A DNA stretch of 64,000 nt from Alloscardovia venturai (GCF_042676605.1 NZ_JBHTHQ010000021.1:744001-808000); one strand, 5' to 3'. Shown: positions 24,768-34,801, counted from the first letter of the stretch. The notes: generated from the letters alone by a model not told the origin. A program made the numbers and translations.

Positions 24768-26498
24768 ATGACAGGCACTCCAAAGACAGTATCCGACCAG
24801 TGGTGGCAGAACGCTGTCGTCTATCAAATTTATCCACGCTCTTTTGCTGATACGACAGGGTCAGGTTTGGGTGACATAAAAGGTATTACCTCACGTATGG
24901 ATTATCTGAAAAAACTTGGCGTCGATGCTATTTGGCTTTCTCCTTTCTACCCTTCTCAGCTTGCCGACGGCGGTTATGACGTCGATGACTATCGCAACGT
25001 GGACCCGCGACTAGGCACGATGGATGACTTCGACGACATGGTCGCTGCAGCACATCAGTACGATATTAAGGTCATCGTAGACATCGTTCCTAACCACAGT
25101 TCCAATCGCCATAAATTCTTCCTCGAAGCTTTGAACTCTCCTCGCGGGTCCACAGCACGCGACCGCTATATCTTCCGTGATGGTCGCGGAGAGCACGGTG
25201 AGCTGCCACCTAATAGCTGGCAGTCGATTTTCGGAGGACGAGCATGGGAGCCAGTCGGGGATGGGCAGTGGTATCTTCATATGTTTGCTCCCGAACAGCC
25301 TGACTGGAATTGGGATAACCCCGACGTACATAAGGAATTTGAAACCACTCTCCGCTTCTGGTGTGATCATGGTACAGACGGTTTCCGCGTAGACGTTGCG
25401 CATGCACTGAAAAAAGATCTTAATCGACCAGACTTAGACAAGTACTCCCCGCGCGACCCAGCGGGCGACTGCACTGATGGCTCTCATCCACTTTTTGATC
25501 GCAACGAAGTGCACGAAATCTATCATGAGTGGAGAAAAATCTTCAATGAATACAATCCTCCTCGTTTTGCGGTAGCTGAGGCATGGGTAAATCCTGCCCG
25601 CCAGTATCTCTATGCTTCCCCAAACGATCTCGGACAGGTCTTCAACTTCGCCTTCGCGACAAAAATCTGGGCTCGCAATAATTATCATGAAGCTATCGAA
25701 GATGGTCTTAACGCAGCAAAACGTTCAGGTTCAACTGCGACATGGGTGATGAGCAATCACGACATGGTACGTCACGCTTCACGATTTGCTCTACCGCAAA
25801 TTAACGCACACGACCAGCAGCAAATTGCACGTGACTGGCTACTTCGTAACGGAGGCTCATACTTCGAAGACCGCGGCAAAGGTGCGCGTCGTGCGCGCGC
25901 GGCGCTCATGATGGAGATGGCACTGCCAGGATCTGCATACATCTACCAAGGCGAGGAGCTTGGGCTTTTCGAAGTGGCAGATATTCCATGGGATAGGCTC
26001 GAAGATCCAAGCGCAGTGACGAGCGAAAAAGCGAGCAAGGAGAAAGGACGTGACGGATGCCGCGTGCCACTTCCATGGGTCGCTTCAGATAACGGCTCAG
26101 ATTGCTCTTTTGGATTCTCCCCTGACGATGCATACGAAAAGCCGCATCTTCCACAGCCAGCATGGTTTGCTGAATTTGCAGTAGATAAAGAGGACAACGA
26201 CCCTCATTCCATGCTGAACTTCTATCGCCACGTTTTGCAGCTTCGTCATGAGCTTCAAACGACCGACCACACGACCGAGTGGCTCGAATGTGACAAGCCA
26301 AGCGGAGTCCCAGATGGTGCCGATGGAAATGAAGGCGGTGTCATCGCATACAAGCGCGCGAATGGTTGGGCAAATATCACCAACTTCTCCACTCAGCCGA
26401 TGGACCTGCCCGACGGCGATATCCTACTTACCTCAAGTGCGCTAACAGCTGACGGAAAGCTCCCACAGGATACTTCTGTATGGATTAAGCTAAACTAA
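24768..26498 (+). CDS. GH13 alpha-glucosidase (oligo-1,6-glucosidase-like)
   Basis: This 576-aa cytosolic glycosidase probably releases glucose from small alpha-glucosides such as isomalto- or malto-oligosaccharides. GH13 regions are visible: region I DIVPNHSS, nucleophile region GFRVDVAHAL, acid/base region FAVAEAWV and region IV VMSNHDMVRH. The N-terminus WWQNAVVYQIYPRSFADTTGSGLGDIKGI is typical of bifidobacterial AglA/AglB enzymes. The start at 24768 has CAAGGA upstream. No adjacent sugar transporter or LacI regulator is present. Confidence 0.93.
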   Translation: MTGTPKTVSDQWWQNAVVYQIYPRSFADTTGSGLGDIKGITSRMDYLKKLGVDAIWLSPFYPSQLADGGYDVDDYRNVDPRLGTMDDFDDMVAAAHQYDIKVIVDIVPNHSSNRHKFFLEALNSPRGSTARDRYIFRDGRGEHGELPPNSWQSIFGGRAWEPVGDGQWYLHMFAPEQPDWNWDNPDVHKEFETTLRFWCDHGTDGFRVDVAHALKKDLNRPDLDKYSPRDPAGDCTDGSHPLFDRNEVHEIYHEWRKIFNEYNPPRFAVAEAWVNPARQYLYASPNDLGQVFNFAFATKIWARNNYHEAIEDGLNAAKRSGSTATWVMSNHDMVRHASRFALPQINAHDQQQIARDWLLRNGGSYFEDRGKGARRARAALMMEMALPGSAYIYQGEELGLFEVADIPWDRLEDPSAVTSEKASKEKGRDGCRVPLPWVASDNGSDCSFGFSPDDAYEKPHLPQPAWFAEFAVDKEDNDPHSMLNFYRHVLQLRHELQTTDHTTEWLECDKPSGVPDGADGNEGGVIAYKRANGWANITNFSTQPMDLPDGDILLTSSALTADGKLPQDTSVWIKLN

Positions 26499-26535
26499 CA
26501 ACTAAACTCTACACATACACCTCAAGGAGAAAAAC

Positions 26536-27072
26536 ATGCAAGCAATTATGCACACTACTATGGGTGACATTACAATTGAGCTTTTTCCAGACGACGCACC
26601 TGTAACTGTCGAAAACTTTGTCGGTCTCGCTACTGGGGACAAGGAGTGGACTGATCCGATGACTGGAGAAAAGTCTCATGAGCCTTTCTACAACGGACTC
26701 ATCTTCCACCGTGTCATCAAGGACTTCATGATTCAAGGTGGTGACCCACTGGGTACCGGTATCGGTGGTCCTGGCTATAACTTCGACGACGAAATCAACA
26801 AGCACACCTTCGCTGAGCCATACAAGCTCGCAATGGCAAATGCTGGACGCCGTCCAAACCCATTCACTGGCAAGCTCTCCGGCACTAACGGCTCCCAGTT
26901 CTTCATCACCACCGTACCAACCACGTGGCTCGATGGTAAGCATACTATCTTTGGCGAAGTCACCGATGAAGCATCCAAAAAGGTAGTCGACGCCATCAAT
27001 GAAGTCGCAACGGACGCTCGCGATAATCCACTTGAACCAGTAATGATTGAGACTGTAGAGATTATCAAGTAG
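26536..27072 (+). CDS. ppiB: Cyclophilin-type peptidyl-prolyl cis-trans isomerase
   Basis: This 178-aa cytosolic protein has no signal peptide. Cyclophilin motifs include FHRVIKDFMIQGGDP, FTGKLSGTNGSQFFIT and WLDGKHTIFGEV. It speeds proline isomerisation in protein folding. CAAGGAG precedes the start. It lies 37 bp after the alpha-glucosidase gene and may be partly co-transcribed; a good terminator follows. Confidence 0.96.
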   Translation: MQAIMHTTMGDITIELFPDDAPVTVENFVGLATGDKEWTDPMTGEKSHEPFYNGLIFHRVIKDFMIQGGDPLGTGIGGPGYNFDDEINKHTFAEPYKLAMANAGRRPNPFTGKLSGTNGSQFFITTVPTTWLDGKHTIFGEVTDEASKKVVDAINEVATDARDNPLEPVMIETVEIIK

Positions 27073-27132
27073 CAATACACATGCGATGAGCAGAGGCGCG
27101 CCCATATAGTGAGCTACACATATAGTTACATA

Positions 27133-27185
27133 AATGCCGAGATGAAATGGGAGATTCCATATTTCACTTCGGCATTATTTAATTG
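27133..27185 (+). terminator. Rho-independent terminator after ppiB
   Basis: AATGCCGA (27133-27140), extended by GATGAAAT, pairs with ATTTCACTTCGGCATT ending at 27176. An AT-rich tail (ATTTAATT) follows. Confidence 0.75.
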
Positions 27186-27261
27186 CAGCAAAGCACAAGT
27201 TGTGTATCGAACGTTGAAACTGCTCCACGCGTAAACACACTATGTATTTATTCCGTACGTT

Positions 27262-28065
27262 CTACGCAAACGCTATATGAGCATCCACACCTTCGCCTTG
27301 AATATGAGTTTCCCGACCAGTAAACCATGAAAGAACAGCATCGTAATTTGCGCCTTCAACGTTAAGTACAGCTAACTCGCTCTGGCTTGGATCCGTCTTC
27401 ACAGAAAGCGGCGTATGCAGATAAATCGCATCAATCCCCGCGTGTGTAGCGCCCTCTATATCGCAACCTATCTCGTTTCCGATATATACCACATGAGAAC
27501 GCTCCACATTGCACTGCTCGAGAGCGTAATCAAAGAAACGCTTATCCGGCTTCTTTACACCAAAGTCTGACGATAAGAAAATCCTGTTAAAAAGTTCATC
27601 TAATCCATGCTCCCGAAGGTCAGCTACGGTATATGCAGCCTGAGCATTTGAGACAAGGATAGGACGAATATTCAAATCGTACTGCAGGACATGCAGAAAC
27701 TCCTTCGCATGCGGATACGGTCGTAAAACCGAAGTACTCTCTTGATGAAAATGACGCGCTGTCGCATAAGCCATAGTATCATCCGCATCAACTGAAAATT
27801 GCTTGTAAAGCTTTTTCCATACTGGCACGACATCGATTTCCACGTATTTACCACGAAGGGCTTCTCCCGACTTTTGCGCTACGTCCATGTCTTGCTGATA
27901 CTTTGCAAAAAGTTGTGCTCCACTTTCACATATAGCACCTTGCGCACGCATATATGCGCACATTTTATCCCACAGAAGAGGATCATCCTCATCCGTATGA
28001 ATATCGAGAATCGTGCCATATAAGTCACAAAAAATTTCCGTATATAACCGTGGAATCGGTATCAT
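27262..28065 (-). CDS. HAD-superfamily hydrolase
   Basis: This 267-aa protein has HAD motif I CDLYGTILD (haloacid-dehalogenase-like DxYGT), motif II ILVSNAQ and motifs III/IV around KKPDKRFFDYAL and YIGNEIGCDIEGATHAGI. It is probably a small-molecule phosphatase; the substrate cannot be deduced. It lies at the left border of the defence island and is divergent from the AAA/DUF4143 gene. Confidence 0.85.
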   Translation of the reverse strand: MIPIPRLYTEIFCDLYGTILDIHTDEDDPLLWDKMCAYMRAQGAICESGAQLFAKYQQDMDVAQKSGEALRGKYVEIDVVPVWKKLYKQFSVDADDTMAYATARHFHQESTSVLRPYPHAKEFLHVLQYDLNIRPILVSNAQAAYTVADLREHGLDELFNRIFLSSDFGVKKPDKRFFDYALEQCNVERSHVVYIGNEIGCDIEGATHAGIDAIYLHTPLSVKTDPSQSELAVLNVEGANYDAVLSWFTGRETHIQGEGVDAHIAFA

Positions 28066-28184
28066 AACAAACCATCACCTTTGATGAACGAGTACCTTTG
28101 TTCAAAACCAATCTTACAACCCTCTCTTCACCGCGTGTCGTGGACCCAGCGAAGATTTCAGCTTCTACAAGCGAACATACATTT

Positions 28185-28270
28185 TATGTAAATTGGAAAG
28201 TTGAGTTTATGTAAACCGGAAAGTATAATCTATGTAAATCGGAAAGTAAAACTTATGTAAATCGGAAAGT
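28185..28270 (+). repeat. Four tandem 23-bp-period repeats upstream of the AAA/DUF4143 gene
   Basis: The 17-base core TATGTAAATCGGAAAGT occurs at 28185, 28208, 28231 and 28254. The period is exactly 23 bp, with only one or two changes in the first two copies. The array ends 10 bp before ATG 28281, so the last GGAAAG could also act as a weak RBS. The spacing is iteron-like and suggests cooperative protein binding, possibly by the product of the downstream gene. Confidence 0.85.
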
Positions 28271-28280
28271 ATAAAAGATT

Positions 28281-29450
28281 ATGATTCCACGAACGCTCGC
28301 AGCGAAGCTTCTAACACTTGCCGAAGGATTCCCCGTCGTAACCGTAAATGGGCCTCGTCAAAGTGGAAAATCCACACTCGTCAAAAATACTTTTCCCAAC
28401 TACCGATATATATCACTTGAAGATCCGGATATCCGCTCACTCGCTTCAGAAGATCCCCGGGGATTTCTACAACAATTTAATTCTCATATTATTTTCGACG
28501 AAATTCAGCGAGTTCCTGAATTGTTTCCCTACCTTCAAGGAATCGTAGATAGTCAGAACAATCCAGGACAGTTTATTCTTTCTGGCTCTCAAAACTTTTT
28601 ACTTCTCAAGAAAATTTCTCAGTCTCTCGCCGGAAGAGTTGGTATACTTCACCTTTTACCTCTGGCATATAGTGAAATGAAAAGTAACGGAGCTTCTCCC
28701 AATAGCATCATGGACTGGGTATTTACCGGCGGATATCCGCGCTTATATAGCTCGCATATACATCCTACAGATTTCTTTCCCAATTACATCAGCACATATA
28801 TCGATAGGGATATTCGAGAAGAGCTGGGAGTAAAGAAAATCAATGAATTCAATACTTTTCTTAAGCTCTGTGCTACTCGAACTGGCGAAGTGCTTAACCT
28901 CACTTCACTAGCCAATGACTGTGATATCTCCACTACTACCGCACGTGAATGGCTATCTATTTTGGAAGCAAGCTTTGTATGCTTCCAGCTGCACCCCTAC
29001 CACAAGAATTATGGTAAAAGGCTGATAAAAGCTCCAAAATTCTACTTCTACGACACAGGACTCGCTGCGAATCTTCTTGGCATTAATTCCCCCGATGAAC
29101 TTTTTACCAGTGTATATAGAGGAAATCTCTTTGAAAACGCTGTTGTCGTTGAATTAATCAAGCAGTACACCTCTGTCGGACGCGAACCTGAACTCTTTTA
29201 CTGGAGAGACAGCAACCAGAATGAGATTGACTTCATCACACAAAAAGCAGGGAAACCGTATCAAGCCATAGAGGTGAAATCTACTTCGACATATAAAGCA
29301 CAAGCATTTCGTACTATAGATGAAATTTCGCCGCTCATGGGGATCAACGAAAGTAATAGGTTTGTGATTTATAGTGGAGATACAAGCATGAAAACATCTC
29401 ACGGGCAACTGGTAAGTTTCACTGATATCAATGCGTATTTTCATGTGTAG
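28281..29450 (+). CDS. AAA ATPase with DUF4143 C-terminal domain
   Basis: This 389-aa protein has an N-terminal P-loop domain (GPRQSGKST, Walker B HIIFDEIQRVPE), a middle winged-helix-like region and a C-terminal DUF4143 domain. The C-terminus ends in a nuclease-like signature (NEIDFITQ...YQAIEVKST), a PD-(D/E)xK pattern. Such proteins are common in accessory regions and of uncertain function. It is preceded by four 23-bp repeats and converges on hsdR with only 9 bases between the stops. Confidence 0.88.
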   Translation: MIPRTLAAKLLTLAEGFPVVTVNGPRQSGKSTLVKNTFPNYRYISLEDPDIRSLASEDPRGFLQQFNSHIIFDEIQRVPELFPYLQGIVDSQNNPGQFILSGSQNFLLLKKISQSLAGRVGILHLLPLAYSEMKSNGASPNSIMDWVFTGGYPRLYSSHIHPTDFFPNYISTYIDRDIREELGVKKINEFNTFLKLCATRTGEVLNLTSLANDCDISTTTAREWLSILEASFVCFQLHPYHKNYGKRLIKAPKFYFYDTGLAANLLGINSPDELFTSVYRGNLFENAVVVELIKQYTSVGREPELFYWRDSNQNEIDFITQKAGKPYQAIEVKSTSTYKAQAFRTIDEISPLMGINESNRFVIYSGDTSMKTSHGQLVSFTDINAYFHV

Positions 29451-29459
29451 CACATACAA

Positions 29460-32400
29460 TTACGCCACAAGAACGTTGGCATTAATGTGTTGAATCACGT
29501 CTCTAATGCCCAAAACTTGTACATCTGTAAAGATATCTGCCAAGCTACCTTTATCCGTAAACGGAGCCTCTTGAAGCACACGGAAATCTTTTAGTGTCCC
29601 ATTTCGAACGATGTACTCCACTACCTGATTTACGAAGTAAATTTGACGACTATCCATAGATGCTTCATCGAGGTATTGTGCAAACGCAGCCTTAGCTGCA
29701 TTCATATCAAGACCTACAATTTCACGCACAAACTCACCGAGTGGTTTATCTCCATACTCCGCTTCATAGTCCTGTTGAGTGCCTATTTCCTGCCATAGAA
29801 TTCTTTCTAACTCACTGACATCCTCATCTTGAAGAGGCATATTATTCTTGAGTTTTGCCACCGCTGCATTGTCCTGATGCTGACGAATATAGGACTCAGC
29901 TTTCACTTTGTAATTCTCTAAATCATCATTTTCAATCTCAGATTCTTTCCAATTTACAGAAAGAATTTCATCGTCGAAGTCTGTGTCATATCTAAAGCTC
30001 GTCTTGGGAATATACTTCATCAAATCACGCAAAGACTTTCGGATATGCTCAAAGTCATGTATATCAGCATTTTCAAGATAATCAGTATGCAGAATTTCAT
30101 TGATTAGCGTCGATTGTTCTGCAATCTGAGGAATATGAGCAATCGTTGATACACCAGCGACCCTGCGCATAATATCGTTCTTTGCCCGTTGATAATTTCC
30201 GTTCATGAGATGCGCAAGTTCGGCACCATATACAAGTGCATCAAAACGCAAAGCTGTAACGTCGTCATCGTCGGGATGAATAAGTGGAGCCAGCTCTTCC
30301 TTAATGATGAGCGTGTCTTCGTATGCTAACGCTTGATAACCAGATACTTCTGCATATTGGGTCACATAGCGTAAATGCTGACGAACAGCAAAATTTTCAC
30401 GATTAAGCTCACTGACTTTCTTCGCCAGATAATTCACAAGATTTTTTCGGTACTTGATAAGTTCATCTGTCTGATATTCAAGCTCTTGCAGCTTATATGC
30501 CATCTCGAATTGGAGACTAAAAAGCGCACCTTGAAGTGAAAGCTGATTTTGTGTCGTTCTCCCCTTATTCATGCGGAAGAACTCAAAGTTTCCGCAGAAA
30601 TCAAAAATGTAGAATTTCTTTTTATCTTCTCCGTCTAACAACCCCGGGCACAGCCGAGTACCACGACCAATCATCTGCCAGAATTTTGCCTTGCTCATGA
30701 CTTTCTTGAAGAACACAAGATTCAATATTTCCGGCACGTCTATACCCGTGTCCAGCATGTCAACAGAAATAGCAATCTGTGGCAACTTATCTGGAATAGA
30801 GAATTCATCAATAGCACTTTGCGCATACGTCATGTGATTATCAATGACCTTCGCGTAGTTATTCAAATGAGGATACTCTTTATTAAATACTTCAAGAATC
30901 TTTTCAGCATGATTATGATTCTTCGCAAAAATAATCGTTTTGCCAATTTTAGTGCCATACTCAACTTTCAGACCTTCTGTCATGAGAACGTTGAGAACTT
31001 CGCGAATGGTATCTTCATTAAAAATATTTTCATTGAGTTTGGATGCATCAATGCTCGCTGGGAGCTCACCATCCTCATACTCAAAAGTTTCCTCATATAC
31101 ACGTTTATCGTCATCAGATAGCTCGTCGTAAACGATACCCTTTTCCATAAATTTGAGTGAGGTCTCCACAGAAATGAAATCGACGAGATACCCATCTTTC
31201 ACTGCTTGAGCGAGGTCATAGCCATAAGTTGGTATACCATTTTCCAACTCAAATATTTCATAGGTATTTTTATCGATTTCATCTTTCGGAGTAGCGGTCA
31301 GCCCAACAAGCGGCGCATCGAAGTAATTGAAAATATCCTTGTACTTGTTGTAAATCGAGCGATGAGCCTCATCACAAATCACCAAGTCGAAGTGTCCTGC
31401 GGTAAAAAGTTTTCCTGCGCCATCTGTCGCTTCATCGATGCAATTCATCATCGTTTGATACGTTGAAAAAACTCCGTGGGCAGTGTAATTCTCTTTGCCG
31501 TCGGATAGATTTGTCACCGATAAGCTGGGGAGCAAATTAACAAAGCTACGCTTCGCCTGTGTAACCAGCGACGTTCTATCTGCGAGGAAGAGTATGTTCC
31601 TTACCCAGCCTTGCTCCAGTAGCGCTTTGCACAACGCAATTACCGTACGAGTCTTCCCTGAACCCGTCGCCATAACCAGAAGTGCCTTACGGCGATTTTT
31701 TGAGTCGAAACTCTCACATACAGATTTGATAGCCGCCTCTTGATAGTAGCGACCAGCGATGTTCTTATCGACCTGAATATTTTTAAGGCTCTTGCGCATA
31801 CGCTGCAAGTTCAGCAACTTTTCCAAGTCACGCTTCGAGTAGAATGCAGCTATTTTTCGCTCTGGATATTGATTATCAATGATGCGTATATCAAAACCAT
31901 TACTAAGAAAGACAACAGGACGAATACCTTGCTTCTTCTCAATTAAATCAGCATAAAGTTTTGCCTGCTGACGCCCCTGCGCTACATCTACACTCGTCTT
32001 TTTCGCCTCAACTACAGCAAGAATGCTGCCATCATCTCCGCACAGAGCGTAATCAGCAAAGCCAGTCTCAGATTTATTTGGCATCCCTGAAATTCGATAT
32101 TCGCTAATCCAATTTTTACCTTCTACCCATCCTGCATCCGCAAGCATTACATCTATATAAATCTTTCGTGTCTTAAACTCAGAAGATTCACGAGGTTTCG
32201 GACTATAGGTAGGCTGCTGCTCCTCACGCTTCACAGTCAACTGCTCACGCAGAGAAGCATTCTCTTTCATCAATTGCTCAAGACTTTTCTCCATCTGTGC
32301 AGCTGTTGCATCAGTATCTAATACTGCTGGCTGAACAGATATTTCACTAAAACTCTCACGAGAAAAAGTCGGTTTAGTGTACTTATCTGCATAGCAGTAC

Positions 32401-32765
32401 GCCACGAAATCCATAAAATAGAAAAGATTTTCTAGGCAAATAAGAGCAGCATCACGAGAAATTTTTTTATCACTGTGTGCAATAGTATTACCTATCTTAC
32501 GAATAAAATGCATGCGAGTCAGCAAATCAGGATCAATAATTTCTCGAAAATCATCTGTGCTCATCAAAGTAATAAGCTTCTCATCCCACGGCTTTTCGAG
32601 ATATTTATCCACAGAATACATCCACTTAATCGCAAGTTCCATTGCTCGACGGCAAAGTAGCACCGACGATTCAGGACTGGATGCGAGAGCTACTTCAGCG
32701 GACAACGCCGCATCAGAGAAACTATCAAACTTAGACTCTAACTTAAGGAAATCAAAATTCGACAC
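29460..32765 (-). CDS. hsdR: Type I restriction enzyme R subunit (HsdR) with N-terminal DUF4145
   Basis: This 1101-aa motor/nuclease subunit starts with a DUF4145 domain (about 1-125, RAMELAIKWMY...KIGNTIAHSDKK). A restriction nuclease domain follows with the catalytic-type VVEAKKTSVDVAQGRQQAKLYAD motif. Helicase motifs include MATGSGKTRTVIAL, VICDEAHRSIYNKY and QMIGRGTRLCPG. It translocates and cuts DNA lacking the host HsdM/HsdS methylation. GTG 32765 is chosen with GAGGAGG upstream. It is the last gene of the hsd cluster. Confidence 0.95.
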   Translation of the reverse strand: MSNFDFLKLESKFDSFSDAALSAEVALASSPESSVLLCRRAMELAIKWMYSVDKYLEKPWDEKLITLMSTDDFREIIDPDLLTRMHFIRKIGNTIAHSDKKISRDAALICLENLFYFMDFVAYCYADKYTKPTFSRESFSEISVQPAVLDTDATAAQMEKSLEQLMKENASLREQLTVKREEQQPTYSPKPRESSEFKTRKIYIDVMLADAGWVEGKNWISEYRISGMPNKSETGFADYALCGDDGSILAVVEAKKTSVDVAQGRQQAKLYADLIEKKQGIRPVVFLSNGFDIRIIDNQYPERKIAAFYSKRDLEKLLNLQRMRKSLKNIQVDKNIAGRYYQEAAIKSVCESFDSKNRRKALLVMATGSGKTRTVIALCKALLEQGWVRNILFLADRTSLVTQAKRSFVNLLPSLSVTNLSDGKENYTAHGVFSTYQTMMNCIDEATDGAGKLFTAGHFDLVICDEAHRSIYNKYKDIFNYFDAPLVGLTATPKDEIDKNTYEIFELENGIPTYGYDLAQAVKDGYLVDFISVETSLKFMEKGIVYDELSDDDKRVYEETFEYEDGELPASIDASKLNENIFNEDTIREVLNVLMTEGLKVEYGTKIGKTIIFAKNHNHAEKILEVFNKEYPHLNNYAKVIDNHMTYAQSAIDEFSIPDKLPQIAISVDMLDTGIDVPEILNLVFFKKVMSKAKFWQMIGRGTRLCPGLLDGEDKKKFYIFDFCGNFEFFRMNKGRTTQNQLSLQGALFSLQFEMAYKLQELEYQTDELIKYRKNLVNYLAKKVSELNRENFAVRQHLRYVTQYAEVSGYQALAYEDTLIIKEELAPLIHPDDDDVTALRFDALVYGAELAHLMNGNYQRAKNDIMRRVAGVSTIAHIPQIAEQSTLINEILHTDYLENADIHDFEHIRKSLRDLMKYIPKTSFRYDTDFDDEILSVNWKESEIENDDLENYKVKAESYIRQHQDNAAVAKLKNNMPLQDEDVSELERILWQEIGTQQDYEAEYGDKPLGEFVREIVGLDMNAAKAAFAQYLDEASMDSRQIYFVNQVVEYIVRNGTLKDFRVLQEAPFTDKGSLADIFTDVQVLGIRDVIQHINANVLVA

Positions 32766-32828
32766 AGTTTCCTCCTCTGACAGTTAATGAACATCACAGT
32801 CCTCTACTATCATAAACCGAGTGCTGCA

Positions 32829-33797
32829 TTAGATAACTTTTGATTTGTCAACTCGATGAACAAAATCAGTAAATTCTTTCTGATCATTATTATCAGGTAT
32901 TAGAAAATTCAATTCCCGCAATATTTTCATCGTTAGATACTTTGTTAATCCCCCAAGCGACTGTTGTTGCAAATAGTCTAGTTTGTCCTCTAATTGATAT
33001 TTAAAGAGTTCATAAGACCAATTCTGTTTTAACGATAAAACATAAGTTCTTTGATAAGCATTGAACTTACCCTTATAATGCTTAACATCATATTTACCTG
33101 CAGCATTGTTCCCAGCTAATAGCAACGCTTCTTGATCAAATGCATATTTATCAATTCGAAGTACTTCTTTTGAGCAAGTAAAGAATGGATATTTGCCAGC
33201 TTCTGTCGATGCATTCGAATCGAGTTTCCCAGTAGTAGCATTGAATACGTCATTCCAAGATAGAATAGGTAAATTTTTAAGATTTCTAAACGTGTCCCCA
33301 AACATTTCGACAAATCGGGCTTTAACGAGAGTATCAAGATAGTCGAGCTGTTGTTTCCGCTGCACTAACACTGTTGACAGTCCGTCTAATACCGACACTA
33401 TTCTTGCCTGCAATTCAGCACTAGGGTATTTGATTTCAACTTCTCTCAACCATTTAAAGTGTCGGTTATATCCTGTATCGGGAATATGAGCGTTTTTTAA
33501 CGCATAATACAGGTATTTATAATTCGTATTAGGCAACTTGCTATGCAAAATTTTTATACCGTCAGCACCTAAGAAAAACGGATTATCTACATACTTGATT
33601 ACGCGTGTATGATCACCAAAAACTATCACGGGTACGTCCTCAAAAATTCCTTCTTGTTCATTGGTATAGCCTGCGACAGCATTATGACTTTGATCAATAA
33701 TTGGGTACTTCCCTGAACCGAGGTACTCTGACGCTTGAATTTTTATTCCCAACTTTGTATCATCCTGGAAAATCTCATCAAACTTTAACCGTTCCAT
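32829..33797 (-). CDS. hsdS: Type I restriction specificity subunit HsdS (C-terminally shortened, possible silent cassette)
   Basis: This 322-aa protein has two target-recognition domains joined by the conserved spacer QLDYLDTLVKARFVEMFGD. It shares its leader and start, a 38-bp central spacer and part of its 3' end with the other hsdS, but stops at FVHRVDKSKVI. It therefore lacks the final 20 or so residue helix (VQKALDEAQMLFDSLMQEYFE) present in the upstream copy. It lies after the recombinase gene and before hsdR. It may be expressed, or it may be a donor of recognition domains. Confidence 0.88.
   Translation of the reverse strand: MERLKFDEIFQDDTKLGIKIQASEYLGSGKYPIIDQSHNAVAGYTNEQEGIFEDVPVIVFGDHTRVIKYVDNPFFLGADGIKILHSKLPNTNYKYLYYALKNAHIPDTGYNRHFKWLREVEIKYPSAELQARIVSVLDGLSTVLVQRKQQLDYLDTLVKARFVEMFGDTFRNLKNLPILSWNDVFNATTGKLDSNASTEAGKYPFFTCSKEVLRIDKYAFDQEALLLAGNNAAGKYDVKHYKGKFNAYQRTYVLSLKQNWSYELFKYQLEDKLDYLQQQSLGGLTKYLTMKILRELNFLIPDNNDQKEFTDFVHRVDKSKVI
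33301..33338 (+). repeat. Central hsdS repeat, copy 1
   Basis: A 38-bp stretch encoding most of the DTLVKARFVEMF spacer is identical, by direct reading, to 35401-35438 in the other hsdS. Both copies have the same orientation (direct repeats). Recombination here would join recognition domains from different genes. Confidence 0.9.
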
Positions 33798-33820
33798 TTC
33801 ATCCCCACAAATCTCAATTT
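33791..33820 (+). repeat. hsdS start-region repeat, copy 1
   Basis: This 30-bp segment covers the hsdS start codon and leader. It is nearly identical to 35924-35954 (20 bases fully identical, one small indel), in the same orientation. Exchange between the two would bring this hsdS directly behind hsdM and excise the recombinase and the other hsdS as a circle. Confidence 0.85.
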
Positions 33821-33832
33821 TTCTGAGAAAAA

Positions 33833-34801
33833 TTACGCTATAAATCGCCGATGTGACTCTTTCACATTATTTTGATTCACTATCGCATATTGCATCGTTG
33901 TATCAATCTGCGAGTGACCAAGAATCTTCTGAACCTGTTCAACCGGCATACCTTTGTCAATGGCTCGAGTTGCCATAGTTCGACGGAACTTATGTGGGTG
34001 TATTCTCTCCATCCCAAGTGCGCGACCGAGCATACGTAAGCGTACTTCCACTCCACTGATTCTCAGTCTGAGATGAGGATGATTCAGAGACACAAATAGC
34101 GCATTATTCTCATCTTGGCGAGTTGTCAAATATTCCTGAAGATGGATTTTCGTCTTAGCATCAAAATACACCCGCCGTTCTTTATCTCCTTTACCAAGAA
34201 CCACACATTCTCGTTCATTGAAATTGATATCTTCAATATTGAGTCGGACGAGCTCTCCTACTCGCATGCCCGTAGAATACAGTAAATCAATAATTGCAAC
34301 ATCTCTAGGACAAACACACTCATCTCTGAGACGTTCAATATCCTCATCTGTAATGATGCTTTTTACAGTTTTAGTAGTCTTAATTTTGTGAATCCGCCGC
34401 ATGGGACTTTTAAGGATATAATCTTCCTCCTCAAGCCAAGAGAAGAAACTCGAAATATTACGGCGAACGTTATCCACCGTAACTTTGCTGCAATTATTAA
34501 TTTTCTGATAGTCAACTAGATACTGGCGAATCATTTCAGTGGAGATTTTTCGGATAGAATCCGTCAATTTACCGAGTAAATGCTCGATTGTTGCACGATA
34601 ATACCGAATTGTACGTTCTGAACAACCCTCAATTCGCTTGGCGTTGAGGAACATATCTAGATATTCTCGATTATCGATTTGCTTCTGAAGCTTACGGTTC
34701 TCGCTCAGGTGCCGTACAAGTACTTCTTGCAGTCTCTTAAGCTGAGCAGGACTGAGCGCTTCCTCCATAGCATTGATGATGCTAGTAATCTTTTCTTCCA
34801 T
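33833..34801 (-). CDS. Tyrosine site-specific recombinase between two hsdS genes
   Basis: This 322-aa integrase has an N-terminal SAM-like core-binding domain (about 45-130) and a C-terminal catalytic domain. Catalytic residues are visible: Arg in YSTGMRVGELVRL, HxxR in HPHKFRRTMATRA, His in KILGHSQIDTTMQYA and the nucleophilic Tyr305. Such recombinases accompany phase-variable type I systems and swap hsdS segments. Its position between two hsdS genes sharing repeats supports that role. An inverted repeat covers its translation start region. Confidence 0.93.
   Translation of the reverse strand: MEEKITSIINAMEEALSPAQLKRLQEVLVRHLSENRKLQKQIDNREYLDMFLNAKRIEGCSERTIRYYRATIEHLLGKLTDSIRKISTEMIRQYLVDYQKINNCSKVTVDNVRRNISSFFSWLEEEDYILKSPMRRIHKIKTTKTVKSIITDEDIERLRDECVCPRDVAIIDLLYSTGMRVGELVRLNIEDINFNERECVVLGKGDKERRVYFDAKTKIHLQEYLTTRQDENNALFVSLNHPHLRLRISGVEVRLRMLGRALGMERIHPHKFRRTMATRAIDKGMPVEQVQKILGHSQIDTTMQYAIVNQNNVKESHRRFIA

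Noticed and set aside
28066..28280. The tandem 23-bp repeats as a CRISPR array.
   Set aside because: There are no unique spacers of normal length; the units are directly contiguous with 6-bp variable joints, and no cas gene is nearby.
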